48,236 bases of DNA from DASUXA01 sp036378155 (GCA_036378155.1 DASUXA010000037.1:1-48236); one strand, 5' to 3'. Positions 1 through 10,646 are shown, counted from the stretch's first letter. Made by a program: numbers and translations. Notes: a model not told the origin generated them from the sequence alone.

Positions 1-34
1 CGTGGTCCGAACCGGCGCGCCGGTTCGGACCACG
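1..34 (-). terminator. Rho-independent-type terminator of gcvP
   Basis: A perfect 34-bp palindrome (17-bp arms, no unpaired loop in the DNA) starts 8 nt past the gcvP stop codon. It has no T-tract, which is common for terminators in high-GC actinobacteria. The window edge cuts off what lies beyond, so it could also serve a convergent gene. Confidence 0.8.
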
Positions 35-42
35 ACCGAGCC

Positions 43-2868
<2,826 letters not shown>

Positions 2869-2884
2869 GAGGCGGCTCCGAGGG

Positions 2885-3055
2885 CGGTATGGATGCTTCG
2901 CCCTCCCCCTCTGTCGTGGCGCTCTCCAGAGGCTCGCGAGGATCGCATCGATCCTCGGCCCACGCGGTCCTTTTGCCTGAGAGGTTCCGGGGAGGAGTTG
3001 CCCCTTCGGCGCCGCGCCGCCCGGTCGGGCGGCCACGGTCTCTCCCGTGTGGGTG
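2885..3055 (-). promoter_or_regulatory. Glycine riboswitch (gcvT type) upstream of gcvP
   Basis: Read on the minus strand from about 3050, the leader shows the conserved glycine-aptamer blocks in order: a GGGAGAGACC start, then GCGCCGAAGGGGCAA, then CTCAGGCAAAAGGAC at about 2980-2965. A variable P3a-like hairpin (gaggatcgatgcgatcctc) follows, then CTCTGGAGAGC, and GACAGAGGGGG closes the structure at about 2895. This matches a single aptamer with an extended P3a stem. I do not see a second complete aptamer. It ends some 20 nt before the gcvP ATG. Known members usually switch glycine cleavage genes on when glycine is abundant. Confidence 0.88.
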
Positions 3056-3142
3056 TACCGGCGTGTGACACGCTACCAGCGCCACGTGAATTGATCGCAC
3101 CGCCGCGCCCCGCCCGCCGCGCCTCACCCCTACGCTGGGCGG

Positions 3143-4168
3143 GTGACGTATCTCGCCGCCGACGACCGCTACGACGCGATGACCTACCGGCGCTGCGGGC
3201 GCAGCGGCATCCGGCTGCCGCTGATCTCGCTCGGGCTGTGGCACAACTTCGGCCACGACCGCCCGTGGACCACCCAGCGCGACATCTGCCGCCGCGCGTT
3301 CGACCTGGGCATCACCCACTTCGACCTGGCGAACAACTACGGACCGCCGTACGGAGCCGCCGAGGAGAACTTCGGTCGGATGCTCGCCACGGACTTCAAG
3401 CGGTACCGCGACGAGTTGGTCGTCTCGACGAAAGCCGGGTACGACATGTGGCCCGGGCCGTACGGCGAGTGGGGTTCGCGCAAGTACCTGCTGGCGTCGC
3501 TGGACCAGTCGCTGTCCCGGATGGGGCTGGACTACGTCGACATCTTCTACTCCCACCGGTACGACCCGGACACGCCGCTGGAGGAGACGATGGGCGCGCT
3601 GGACACGGCGGTACGCAGCGGTCGCGCCCTGTACGCCGGGATCTCGTCCTACTCGCCGGAGCGCACCGAGCAGGCGGTGGCGATCCTGCGCGACCTCGGT
3701 ACCCCGCTGCTGATCCACCAGCCGTCGTACTCGATGTTCAACCGGTGGATCGAAGAGGGTCTGCTGGACGTGCTGGGACGCGAAGGGGTCGGCTGCATCG
3801 CGTTTTCCCCGTTGGCCCAGGGCCTGCTCACCGACCGGTACCTGACCGGCGTGCCGGCGGATTCGCGGATGCGTACCAGCAGGTTCCTCAGCGAGGACGC
3901 GCTCACCCCGGACCGGATGGCGAAGATCCGCGGGCTGAACGACATCGCCAAGCGGCGCGGTCAGAGCCTTGCCCAACTCGCGCTCGCCTGGGCGTTGCGG
4001 GACCCGCGGATGACGTCGCTGGTCATCGGGGTGAGCAGCGTGCGGCAGTTGGAGGACAACGTCGCCGCCCTGGACAACCTGCGGTTCAGCGACGCCGAGC
4101 TGGCCGAGATCGACCGGTACGCCACCGAGGCGGACGTCAACATCTGGGCCGACTCCAGCAACCGCTGA
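3143..4168 (+). CDS. Aldo/keto reductase, YghZ/Gpr-like
   Basis: NADPH-dependent aldo/keto reductase, 341 aa, a single TIM-barrel domain. The catalytic tetrad is visible as D61 and Y66 (DLANNYG), K97 (STKAGY) and H138 (YSHRYD). The NNYGPPYGAAEENFG segment and the following insertion match the L-glyceraldehyde-3-phosphate/methylglyoxal reductase branch (YghZ, Gpr). The C-terminal SLVIGVSSVRQLEDN is the cofactor 2'-phosphate binding region. The GTG start lies 6 nt after a TACGCT -10 box at 3131-3136, so the transcript is probably leaderless. The gene points opposite to the flanking gcvP and merR genes and interrupts an otherwise conserved minus-strand block. The substrate is not predictable from sequence. 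Confidence 0.93.
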   Translation: MTYLAADDRYDAMTYRRCGRSGIRLPLISLGLWHNFGHDRPWTTQRDICRRAFDLGITHFDLANNYGPPYGAAEENFGRMLATDFKRYRDELVVSTKAGYDMWPGPYGEWGSRKYLLASLDQSLSRMGLDYVDIFYSHRYDPDTPLEETMGALDTAVRSGRALYAGISSYSPERTEQAVAILRDLGTPLLIHQPSYSMFNRWIEEGLLDVLGREGVGCIAFSPLAQGLLTDRYLTGVPADSRMRTSRFLSEDALTPDRMAKIRGLNDIAKRRGQSLAQLALAWALRDPRMTSLVIGVSSVRQLEDNVAALDNLRFSDAELAEIDRYATEADVNIWADSSNR

Positions 4169-4317
4169 GCCCCGGCGGTCGCCGAGACCGTCACCCCGCC
4201 GGTCGGTCGCTCAACGCGTCGTCGACGCCGGGTTCGTGCCTGCCCAGGTACGCCGGGTCGCGCCGGACCGTCGGGTCCGCCGCCGACGCCCGCAGCCGGA
4301 TCGGCACGGCGGCAGGG

Positions 4318-4887
4318 TCAGCCGGCGCGGCGTCGCGCCCGGCGGGCGGCGAGCTCGTCGACGTGGTCGCCGTCCTCGACGGCACGTTCGGCGGGCAACT
4401 CGGCCAGCGAGCCCTGGATCTCTTTGAACGCGCCGCTGATCGCGATGCCGAACACACCCTGCCCGCCCTGAAGCAGGTCGACGACCTCCTCCGGCGAACG
4501 GCACTCGTACACCGTGGTGCCGTCGGAGATCAGGGTGATCTCGGCGAGGTCGTCGACGCCGCGGGCGCGCAACGTCTCGATCGCCTTGCGGATGTTCTGC
4601 AGCGACACCCCGGCGTCGAGCAGCCGCTTGACGACCTTGAGCACGACGATGTCGCGGAACGAGTACAGCCGTTGGGTGCCTGAGCCGGAGGCGTCGCGAA
4701 CAGCCGGCACGACCAGCCCGGTGCGGGCCCAGTAGTCGAGTTGGCGGTACGTGATGCCCGCGGCGTGGCAGGCGGTCACGCCCCGGTAGCCCACCGCGTC
4801 GGGGTCGTCGTCGAACAGGACGCCCTGAGCTGGGTCCTGCGCAGCGGGCACCGCTTCGTCCCGGTCCTGCGGCTGACGCACTGCCAC
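4318..4887 (-). CDS. MerR-family regulator, Rv1830-like
   Basis: DNA-binding regulator of 189 aa with an N-terminal winged MerR helix-turn-helix (GYRGVTACHAAGITYRQLDYWARTGLV is its recognisable core, split here only by its length). A linker helix (RDIVVLKVVKRLLDAGVSL) follows, then a C-terminal domain with TLISDGTTVYEC and VVDLLQGGQGVFGI. These blocks are typical of the mycobacterial Rv1828/Rv1830 family, not of metal- or drug-sensing MerR proteins. The gene order next to DUF151 makes it the Rv1830 counterpart. I prefer the GTG at 4887 because GGGAGG sits 4 nt upstream. A TTG at 4908 is the alternative. It ends the minus-strand gcvH-garA block. The effector is unknown. Confidence 0.88.
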   Translation of the reverse strand: MAVRQPQDRDEAVPAAQDPAQGVLFDDDPDAVGYRGVTACHAAGITYRQLDYWARTGLVVPAVRDASGSGTQRLYSFRDIVVLKVVKRLLDAGVSLQNIRKAIETLRARGVDDLAEITLISDGTTVYECRSPEEVVDLLQGGQGVFGIAISGAFKEIQGSLAELPAERAVEDGDHVDELAARRARRRAG

Positions 4888-5042
4888 CAAACCTCCCGCC
4901 CTGGCCAACCGGCGCTGGTACCCACCCTATCGACCCGGTCGCCCGACAGGCGGCGCCCAGCCGGCGACACGCCGAACGCGTCACCCGCCCGGCGCGACCC
5001 CGCCGCCGGGCGACGGCGCTCGGCGCTGCGCCTTCGTGGCGC

Positions 5043-5507
5043 TCAGCCGGCGAAGTCCTCCGGGCTGACCTGTTCCAGGAACTCCCGGAACTTTTCGACC
5101 TCGTCCTCCTGCTCGTCCGGGATGACGATGCCCGCCTCGGACAGCACCTGGTCCGCGCAGCGGATCGGCGCGCCGACGCGCAACGCCAGCGCGATCGAGT
5201 CGCTGGGTCGGGCGGACACTCTCACCCCGTCGCCGAGCAGCAGGTCCGCGAAGAACACGTTTTCCTTCAGCTCGACGATCTCCACCGCGCGCAGCGGCGC
5301 GTTCAACGCCGCCAGGATGTCGCGCAACAGGTCATGGGTCAGCGGTCTGGCCGGCTTGACCCCCTGCTGCTCGTAGGCGATCGCGGTTGCTTCGACCGCG
5401 CCGATCCAGATCGGCAGGTAACGGTCTCCGTCGACCTCCTTGAGCAGCACGATCGGCTGGTTGCTGGGCAGTTCCACCCTGACCCCGACCACGCTCAGCT
5501 CACGCAC
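5043..5507 (-). CDS. Bifunctional nuclease family protein (DUF151)
   Basis: A 154-aa single-domain protein of the BFN/DUF151 family, known in plants and bacteria for nuclease activity and found next to MerR genes in actinobacteria (Rv1829 in Mycobacterium). Visible family blocks are RYLPIWIGAVEATAIA at about residues 29-44 and RPSDSIALALRVGAPI in the second half. The acidic tail (PDEQEDEVEKFREFLEQ) is also usual. GTG start. It lies between the two MerR genes on the minus strand, with gaps of about 120-155 nt, and may be transcribed with them. The biological substrate is not established for the bacterial proteins. Confidence 0.92.
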   Translation of the reverse strand: MRELSVVGVRVELPSNQPIVLLKEVDGDRYLPIWIGAVEATAIAYEQQGVKPARPLTHDLLRDILAALNAPLRAVEIVELKENVFFADLLLGDGVRVSARPSDSIALALRVGAPIRCADQVLSEAGIVIPDEQEDEVEKFREFLEQVSPEDFAG

Positions 5508-5630
5508 CGCCGCCTCCGTGTCCGTCCCTCACCCCTGCACGTTACACGCGCGGCAGGCGCAGTGCCCCGTCGGTGCCGCGTCGCCGGCAGGGGATCTGAC
5601 GACCGACCACAGCCACGGCAGGCGCGGTGG

Positions 5631-6350
5631 TCACTGCCCGAGAGTGCTGCGCAACCTGGCTCGTACCAGCGCCGCCTGCAGCCGCTGGGACAGCGCCGCG
5701 AGTTCACGCAGGGTGTCGGCGGCCTTGGCACGCGCCTCCGGGCTGCTCTGGTGTACCAGCGGGGCGACCAGCTGGGCGAACATGCCGACTTCCCGGTCGG
5801 CGGCGGCGCGGTACGGGCGCAGGTGCCGCGCCTGCAGCCCGTACTCGGCGAGTTGGCGCGCCACGGTCGCGATGGTCAGGGCGTCCGCGTCGTACCAGCC
5901 GCCCGCCCGGGGCTGCACCAGCCCGTGCTGTTCGAGTTCGGACAGCGTCGCCTCGTCCACCTCGGCGCGGCTGAGCAGCTCGGCGCGGCTGAGCCGCAGG
6001 TCGGTCTGTTCCGCCTCGGGCGCCGTGCCCGGCGCCGGCAGGCGCAGCGCCCCGGTCGGGGCGGGTACCGGCTCGCCCCGGTCGATCGCCGCCAGATGCT
6101 CGCGGATCACCCGCAGCGGCAGGTAGTGGTCGCGCTGGGCGGTCAGCACATAGCGCAGCCGCGCCACGTCCGCCGGGCTGTACTTGCGGTAGCCCGCCGG
6201 GGTGCGTACCGGCTCGACCAGCCCTTCCGATTCCAGAAACCGCAGCTTGGACACGGTGACGTCGGGGAACTCGGCACGCAGGTGGTCCAGAACCTCACCG
6301 ATGCTCATCAGCGTCGGCGCACGCGACGGCGACCGGTCCCCAAAGGACAT
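5631..6350 (-). CDS. MerR-family regulator, Rv1828-like (FtsR-type)
   Basis: A 239-aa regulator. The N-terminal MerR domain reads MSIGEVLDHLRAEFPDVTVS, then KLRFLESEGLVEPVRTPAGY, then RKYSPADVARLRYVL. The C-terminal half is helical (LSRAELLSRAEVDEATLSEL and a long helix near the end) and matches the Rv1828 branch, whose corynebacterial member FtsR affects cell division. The ATG at 6350 gives a short N-terminal tail. The ATG at 6308 (MSIGEV) is an alternative start. It lies 49 nt downstream of garA in the same direction, the order seen in mycobacteria. FHA control and MerR control are therefore probably co-expressed. Regulatory targets here are unknown. Confidence 0.88.
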   Translation of the reverse strand: MSFGDRSPSRAPTLMSIGEVLDHLRAEFPDVTVSKLRFLESEGLVEPVRTPAGYRKYSPADVARLRYVLTAQRDHYLPLRVIREHLAAIDRGEPVPAPTGALRLPAPGTAPEAEQTDLRLSRAELLSRAEVDEATLSELEQHGLVQPRAGGWYDADALTIATVARQLAEYGLQARHLRPYRAAADREVGMFAQLVAPLVHQSSPEARAKAADTLRELAALSQRLQAALVRARLRSTLGQ

Positions 6351-6399
6351 CCGCGCCGCTGACGCCCCCGAACCCGTCACGTCGACTCGTCCCGCCGCG

Positions 6400-6843
6400 T
6401 CACGCGCCCCGCTGCGCGCGGGGGCCGGCGATGAACACCAGCCGGAACTTGCCGATCTGCACCTCGTCGCCGTTGCTGAGCGTCGCCGCTTCGACCCGCT
6501 CACGGTTGACGTAGGTGCCGTTGAGGCTGCCCACGTCGCGCACCGTGAAGGTGTTGCCCTCACGGTGGAATTCGGCGTGCCGGCGGGACACCGTCACGTC
6601 GTCGAGGAAGATGTCGCTGTCCGGATGCCGGCCGCTGGTCGTGACGTCGTGGTCGAGCAGGAAGCGGGCGCCGGCGTTCGGGCCGCGGCGCACCACCAGC
6701 AGGGCCATGCCCGGCGGCAAGGACCCGGCCACCCGGCTCGGCGCCACATCCGCGTCAGGTCCTTCCGTCACGTCGTCGAGGGAACCGAGGTTCAGGGTCG
6801 ACGTGACGTCGAGTGGGGGGAACTCGTCGTCTGGGCGCGTCAT
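6400..6843 (-). CDS. garA: FHA-domain glycine/glutamate metabolism regulator GarA/OdhI
   Basis: A 147-aa protein with a disordered N-terminus followed by a forkhead-associated domain (LLVVRRGPNAGARFLLD, SGRHPDSDIFLDDVTVSRRH, DVGSLNGTYVNRE, NGDEVQIGKFRLVF). In related actinobacteria the unphosphorylated FHA domain binds and controls 2-oxoglutarate decarboxylase/KGD, glutamate dehydrogenase and glutamate synthase. Phosphorylation of an N-terminal ETTS threonine by PknB/PknG makes the FHA domain bind its own tail and switch off. Here the tail motif is D12-V-T14-S-T16 in place of ETTS, so T14 or T16 is the likely acceptor. ATG start with GGTGG upstream. A promoter of its own lies at 6987-7016. 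Confidence 0.95.
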   Translation of the reverse strand: MTRPDDEFPPLDVTSTLNLGSLDDVTEGPDADVAPSRVAGSLPPGMALLVVRRGPNAGARFLLDHDVTTSGRHPDSDIFLDDVTVSRRHAEFHREGNTFTVRDVGSLNGTYVNRERVEAATLSNGDEVQIGKFRLVFIAGPRAQRGA

Positions 6844-6986
6844 CGGACCACCTCACGGGTCATCGGTCGGCGCCGGGGACGGGCGGAGGCGGCGACGGGA
6901 ACGCGGCCCCCACCGGGCGCGCGGCTCCCCGATGCCGCTCGACGTGGTCCTGACGCGCGACCGCGGGTTTCACGGTCGACTGGGCG

Positions 6987-7016
6987 AGCCTAGCCATGGT
7001 CAAAATACATGGTCAA
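6987..7016 (-). promoter_or_regulatory. Candidate promoter of garA
   Basis: On the minus strand TTGACC (7016-7011), an 18-nt spacer and TAGGCT (6992-6987) form a good sigma-70-like promoter aimed at garA. It predicts a leader of about 135 nt. The -35 hexamer sits inside one arm of the gcvH terminator hairpin. Confidence 0.55.
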
Positions 7017-7050
7017 CCGGACTCGCGAGGTGCCGCGACCGGTTGACCAT
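7009..7050 (-). terminator. Terminator after gcvH
   Basis: Two perfect 12-nt arms (7009-7020 and 7039-7050, ATGGTCAACCGG type) enclose an 18-nt loop, 7 nt after the gcvH stop. On the minus strand the hairpin is followed by GTATTTTG, a short T-rich tail that is rare in this DNA. It separates gcvH transcription from garA. Confidence 0.75.
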
Positions 7051-7057
7051 ACTGATG

Positions 7058-7441
7058 TTACTGCTCGGTCAGTTCGCGGTACGCGGCGGCGTCGAGCAGC
7101 TTGTCGACGTCGCCGTCGTCCTGCGGGTCGATCTCCACCAGCCAGCCGGCGCCGTACGGATCACTGTTGATCAACTCGGGGGCGTCGGCGAGCGTGTCGT
7201 TTCTCCCGGTCACCACACCGGTCACCGGGGCGTAGATGTCCGACACGCTCTTGGTCGACTCGACCTCGCCGAACGCCTCGCCCGCGTTGACCACCGTGCC
7301 GGGATCGGGCAGTTGGACGTACACGATGTCGCCGAGGGCATCCTGCGCGAAGTCGGTGATGCCGACCCGGACGACGCCGCCCTCGTCAGCGGGCGCGACC
7401 CACTCGTGCTTGTCGGTGTAGCGCAGTTCTTCGGGAATCAC
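7058..7441 (-). CDS. gcvH: Glycine cleavage system H protein
   Basis: A 127-aa lipoyl carrier that shuttles the aminomethyl group between the P, T and L proteins of glycine cleavage. The lipoylated residue is K64 in the motif VESTKSVSD. The N-terminal YTDKHEWV and the central GITDFAQDALGDIVYVQLP are typical, and the length is normal. GTG start with AAGGAA upstream. It lies 21 nt after a DUF881 gene on the same strand and is followed by a clear terminator before garA. It is therefore the last gene of the pgsA-DUF881-sbp-DUF881 transcription unit. Confidence 0.97.
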   Translation of the reverse strand: MIPEELRYTDKHEWVAPADEGGVVRVGITDFAQDALGDIVYVQLPDPGTVVNAGEAFGEVESTKSVSDIYAPVTGVVTGRNDTLADAPELINSDPYGAGWLVEIDPQDDGDVDKLLDAAAYRELTEQ

Positions 7442-7462
7442 GCGGGTTCCTTCGGTCCGACA

Positions 7463-8545
7463 TCAGGACACCGGGCGGGCGTACCGAGGGGCGGAAACCT
7501 GGTGGAGGGCCGTCACCTTCACCGTGCCCGGTTCTTGCACGATCACCGTACCGCCGTGCTGGCGCACGCTGTCGACGACCCCACCGGGAATGTTCAGCGC
7601 CGTGCGCATGGTCTGGGCGTCGCCGATCACGGAGATGGTGTACGGGGCGGTCAGCGTCCGCCCGTCGACCACGAGTCCCTGGTCGCCGTCCACGAACGAG
7701 GTCGAGGCGACCACCCGCACAGCGGTACCGGTCGCGTCGTCGATCTGCATCGCCTCGGCGCCCGCGCCGCGCAGCTCCTCCACGGTGTCCAACACGGTAC
7801 GCGCCGGAATGGGCTCGGTGCCGGGCCGGAGCACGACCGTCAACCCCGGTCCGTGCGCGGGCAGGGTACCGGCGAGCACGCCGAGTTCGTCGGCGCGGCG
7901 GCGCGCCTCGGCCAGCGCTTCCTGGCGACCCTGCGCGCCGGAGGCGAGGCGACGCTGGCTGTCCTGCAGCGAGGCGATCTCCTGGCGCAGCCGGTCCTGC
8001 CGCGCGTCGAGGTCGGACAGGATGCGTACCAGGTCGTCCGGGCGCGCGGCGGCGAGCGTCGGGTCGCTGGACGTACTGCGCAACTGCACCACCAGCGCGA
8101 ACCCGAGCAAGCCGAGCAGCAGCGCGATCACCGCGTTGGCGACCGACACCCGTCGCTGCGGCGCCGCCGGTGGCGGGTCGTCCGCACCCACCGGCGACGG
8201 GTCGGCGGATTCGTCGACGTCGGCGTCGGGTCGCGAATCGTCGCACGCGTCAGGCTCGTCCGCCGACGGGTCGGGCCCGGGTCCGGACGTCGCCGGGTCG
8301 GGCTCAGGCGCCGCCGCCTCCGGCCCGGTCGGCGCCGGGTCTGGCTCAGGCGCCGCCTCGGGGCGCTCTACGTCGGGGTCGGTCGTGGCCGCGCCGGACG
8401 GCGACGCTTCGGACGGCACAGAGTCGGACGGCACAGAATCGGACGGCGGCTCTTCGGACGGCGACGCCTCGGACCGAGCCGGCGCCGGGTCCCCCGCGCG
8501 GTCCGCATCGCCGACCGGGTCGTGCGCAACCAGTTCGTCGTCCAT
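7463..8545 (-). CDS. DUF881 membrane protein with long acidic-proline N-terminus
   Basis: A 360-aa protein. Residues 1-130 are disordered and rich in Asp, Glu, Pro, Ser and Ala. One membrane segment follows at about 134-153 (VANAVIALLLGLLGFALVVQ), then a coiled coil at about 170-225, then the DUF881 domain (GPGLTVVLRPG, ELRGAGAEAMQIDD, YTISVIGDAQTMRTALNIPGG). This is the counterpart of Rv1825, in a block where two DUF881 genes flank a small basic protein. The function is unknown. The family resembles sporulation or envelope proteins of the YlxW/YlxX type. ATG start 3 nt after the sbp stop, so translation is probably coupled. The N-terminus contains a tandem repeat. Confidence 0.9.
   Translation of the reverse strand: MDDELVAHDPVGDADRAGDPAPARSEASPSEEPPSDSVPSDSVPSEASPSGAATTDPDVERPEAAPEPDPAPTGPEAAAPEPDPATSGPGPDPSADEPDACDDSRPDADVDESADPSPVGADDPPPAAPQRRVSVANAVIALLLGLLGFALVVQLRSTSSDPTLAAARPDDLVRILSDLDARQDRLRQEIASLQDSQRRLASGAQGRQEALAEARRRADELGVLAGTLPAHGPGLTVVLRPGTEPIPARTVLDTVEELRGAGAEAMQIDDATGTAVRVVASTSFVDGDQGLVVDGRTLTAPYTISVIGDAQTMRTALNIPGGVVDSVRQHGGTVIVQEPGTVKVTALHQVSAPRYARPVS
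8409..8450. repeat. 15-bp tandem repeat in the DUF881 N-terminal tail
   Basis: The unit TCGGACGGCACAGAG occurs at 8409-8423 and again with one change at 8424-8438. A partial third copy follows. In the protein it encodes the repeated SDSVP segment of the disordered tail. Confidence 0.8.
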
Positions 8546-8548
8546 CGC

Positions 8549-8881
8549 TCACGCCCGGAACAGGTGCCGCCGGATCGCGGCGACATTGCCGAAGATGCGG
8601 ACCCCGAACACGACCACCACTCCGGTGGACAACTGTCCGCCGACGCCCAGATGATCGCCGACGTACACGATCAGCGCCGCGACCAGCACATTCGACACGA
8701 ACGACACGACGAACTGCTTGTCGTCGAAGATCTTGTCGAGCTTCGCACGTACCCCGCCGAACACCGCGTCCAGCGCCGCGACCACCGCGATCGGCAGGTA
8801 CGGCTGCAACTGCGCGGGCACGGTCGGTTCCAGTACCAGCCCGAGGACGACACCCACGCCCAACGCCACGACCGCGAACAC
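8549..8881 (-). CDS. sbp: Small basic membrane protein (DUF1290, Sbp)
   Basis: A 110-aa membrane protein with three hydrophobic segments. The first (VVALGVGVVLGLVL), the second near PYLPIAVVAALDAVFGG and the third (NVLVAALIVYVGDHLGVG) are followed by VVVVFGVRIFGNVAAIRRH. This is the DUF1290/Sbp family found beside DUF881 genes in actinobacteria and near ftsZ in Bacillus. The GTG start directly abuts the TGA of the upstream DUF881 gene, which suggests translational coupling. The molecular function is not known. Confidence 0.9.
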   Translation of the reverse strand: MFAVVALGVGVVLGLVLEPTVPAQLQPYLPIAVVAALDAVFGGVRAKLDKIFDDKQFVVSFVSNVLVAALIVYVGDHLGVGGQLSTGVVVVFGVRIFGNVAAIRRHLFRA

Positions 8882-9814
8882 TCACCCACCTCCGGAGGGT
8901 GACGGTACGGATGATCCGACGGAGGGACCAGCCGACCCCCCGGCGGTCGGCGATCCGGTCGGCGATCCGGTCGGCGATCCGGTCGGCGCCGGTACCGCGT
9001 ACCGCAGCCGGGGATCGGGCCCGGCCGGCAGCGTGAGCCCCTTGGTCCGCTTGACGGACACCTGCATGCCGTACGCCGCCACATAGTGCCGGAACCGCTG
9101 CCCGGTGTCCGACGCCTGGAACCGCCGGTCGAGGTCGGACGGGCCGACCGCGGAGACCTCGTACGGGCCGGTGACCGGTCGGAAGTCCACCAGGATCGCG
9201 CCGCCCGCCTGCCGGATCGTCGACGTCGCGGTCAACCGCTCGCCGTTGATCGCGATTGCCTCGGCACCGTCACGCCACAGTTCGTTCGCCACGTCCTGCA
9301 GGTCCCGGTCCAGGACCCGGCCGAGGTTGGTGGCGCCGGTGGGCTTGCCGGTCACCGGATCGACCGGGGCGGGCGCGTCGGTCAGCCGTACCACCACCCC
9401 GTCGCCGTGGACCGCGGTCAGCCCGGACGCCGCCCCCAGGTCGAACAGGCGCTCGGCGTCACCGCTGCCGGCCAGCGCCGCCTCGCGCTGCCGGGCGACG
9501 TCGTCGCGCAACCGGTCGGCCTGCTTCTGCAGCGCGTCCGCCTGCCGCTGGCGCTCCCGCACGTCGCTGACCAGTTTCGCCCGCGCCTTACTCGCCGCCG
9601 GCTCGGTGGCGAGCACCGACTGGTACGCCACTGCCAGCAGGAACCCGGTCGCGACCAGGGCGGTCAGCGCGGCGGCGCGCGCCGCGAGGCGGCCGGGGCG
9701 GGTCCGGGGCGCGGTGGTGTGGGCGTACTCCGAGTCGAGCAGGTTGCCGAACAGTCGGGCGAGCAGGTCGCTGGCGCCACCGCGCCGGGTCGGGCGGGTC
9801 GGCGTGCCGGTCAC
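8882..9814 (-). CDS. DUF881 membrane protein (Rv1823-like)
   Basis: A 310-aa protein. A short cytoplasmic tail is followed by one membrane segment (AALTALVATGFLLAVAYQ, about residues 46-64). A coiled coil rich in Arg and Gln comes next (RERQRQADALQKQADRLRDD). The DUF881 domain follows (GDGVVVRLTDAP, NELWRDGAEAIAINGERL, ILVDFRPVTGPYEVSAVG). The C-terminus ends in a GSPT repeat and Ser/Pro-rich tail, probably extracytoplasmic. The GTG start overlaps the pgsA stop as GTGA, hence coupled translation. It pairs with the second DUF881 gene two genes downstream. The function is unknown. Confidence 0.88.
   Translation of the reverse strand: MTGTPTRPTRRGGASDLLARLFGNLLDSEYAHTTAPRTRPGRLAARAAALTALVATGFLLAVAYQSVLATEPAASKARAKLVSDVRERQRQADALQKQADRLRDDVARQREAALAGSGDAERLFDLGAASGLTAVHGDGVVVRLTDAPAPVDPVTGKPTGATNLGRVLDRDLQDVANELWRDGAEAIAINGERLTATSTIRQAGGAILVDFRPVTGPYEVSAVGPSDLDRRFQASDTGQRFRHYVAAYGMQVSVKRTKGLTLPAGPDPRLRYAVPAPTGSPTGSPTGSPTAGGSAGPSVGSSVPSPSGGG
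8951..8986. repeat. Three 12-bp tandem repeats encoding the GSPT tail
   Basis: CGATCCGGTCGG occurs three times head to tail and encodes the repeated GSPT units near the C-terminus of the DUF881 protein. Copy number is likely variable between strains. Confidence 0.9.
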
Positions 9815-10422
9815 GGCCGGTTCCCTCCGCCCACGGCGCGCACCCGCGCGGTCCGTACGGCGCGCACGGTCTGCATGACGTACAGCACCCCGGCAGCCCA
9901 GTACAGCGCCAGTCCCCACAGCGCCAGCGCCCAGCCGATCGGGCCGGCGACCGGGGCCGCCGCCGCGCTCGCCGTGGCCAGCAGCAGCACCGGGAACGCG
10001 AACAGCAGGATGAACGTGGCGGTCTTGCCGAGATAGTGCACCGGGAACGGACCGTACCCGTACCGTCGCAACACCAGCAGGCACCCGCCGAGCAGCACCT
10101 CACGCAGCAGCAGGGCAGCCGTGAACGGCCACGGCACCACCCCGCGCACGGTGAACGCGACCAGGGTGGCAAGGATGTACAGCCGGTCCGCCAGCGGGTC
10201 GAGCAGTTCGCCGAGGCGGCTGACCTGACCGAGCCGGCGGGCGACGTACCCGTCGACCCAGTCCGTCGTGCCGCCGAGCGCCAGCACCAGCACCGCCCAG
10301 CCGTCCTGGTGCGTGACGAGCACGAGGTACAGGAACAGCGGCACGCCGAGCAACCGGGCGAAACTGATCAGATTGGGGACGGTCAGCACCCGGTCGGCGG
10401 CCAGTGACGACCGTGGCACCAC
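9811..10422 (-). CDS. CDP-alcohol phosphatidyltransferase (PgsA-like)
   Basis: Integral membrane enzyme of 203 aa that transfers a phosphatidyl group from CDP-diacylglycerol to an alcohol in phospholipid synthesis. The full CDP-alcohol phosphotransferase signature is present: D54, D57-G58, A61-R62, G71, D75, D79. Several membrane helices follow. By position it matches pgsA2 (Rv1822) of the mycobacterial cluster, but the acceptor alcohol (glycerol phosphate or other) cannot be read from the motif. I chose the GTG at 10422 because GGAGGGAGG lies just upstream. The open frame extends to 10569 without family similarity. A TATGCT -10 box lies at 10488-10483. First gene of the minus-strand block. 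Confidence 0.9.
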   Translation of the reverse strand: MVPRSSLAADRVLTVPNLISFARLLGVPLFLYLVLVTHQDGWAVLVLALGGTTDWVDGYVARRLGQVSRLGELLDPLADRLYILATLVAFTVRGVVPWPFTAALLLREVLLGGCLLVLRRYGYGPFPVHYLGKTATFILLFAFPVLLLATASAAAAPVAGPIGWALALWGLALYWAAGVLYVMQTVRAVRTARVRAVGGGNRP

Positions 10423-10646
10423 CGAGCCTCCCTCCGCGACCCGCCCCGCCGGACGATCACGGGCGACGCCAGGTCGTGGTGAAGCATACCCAGGCGACCG
10501 ACAACCCCTTCGCGACGCGCTTCGCCCACCTGGCGGACCCGCGATCGTCGGTCGGTTGTCCGACATCACCCTGACGACCGGTGGACGTCTGGTCGATTCT
10601 CGGAAGGCGCCGGGGGCACCGGCACCATCGCGGAAGGGGCGCGCAC

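Noticed and set aside
2869..3036. N-terminal extension of gcvP by 56 residues
   Set aside because: The extension is the riboswitch region read in frame. The P-protein homology starts at ATG 2868.
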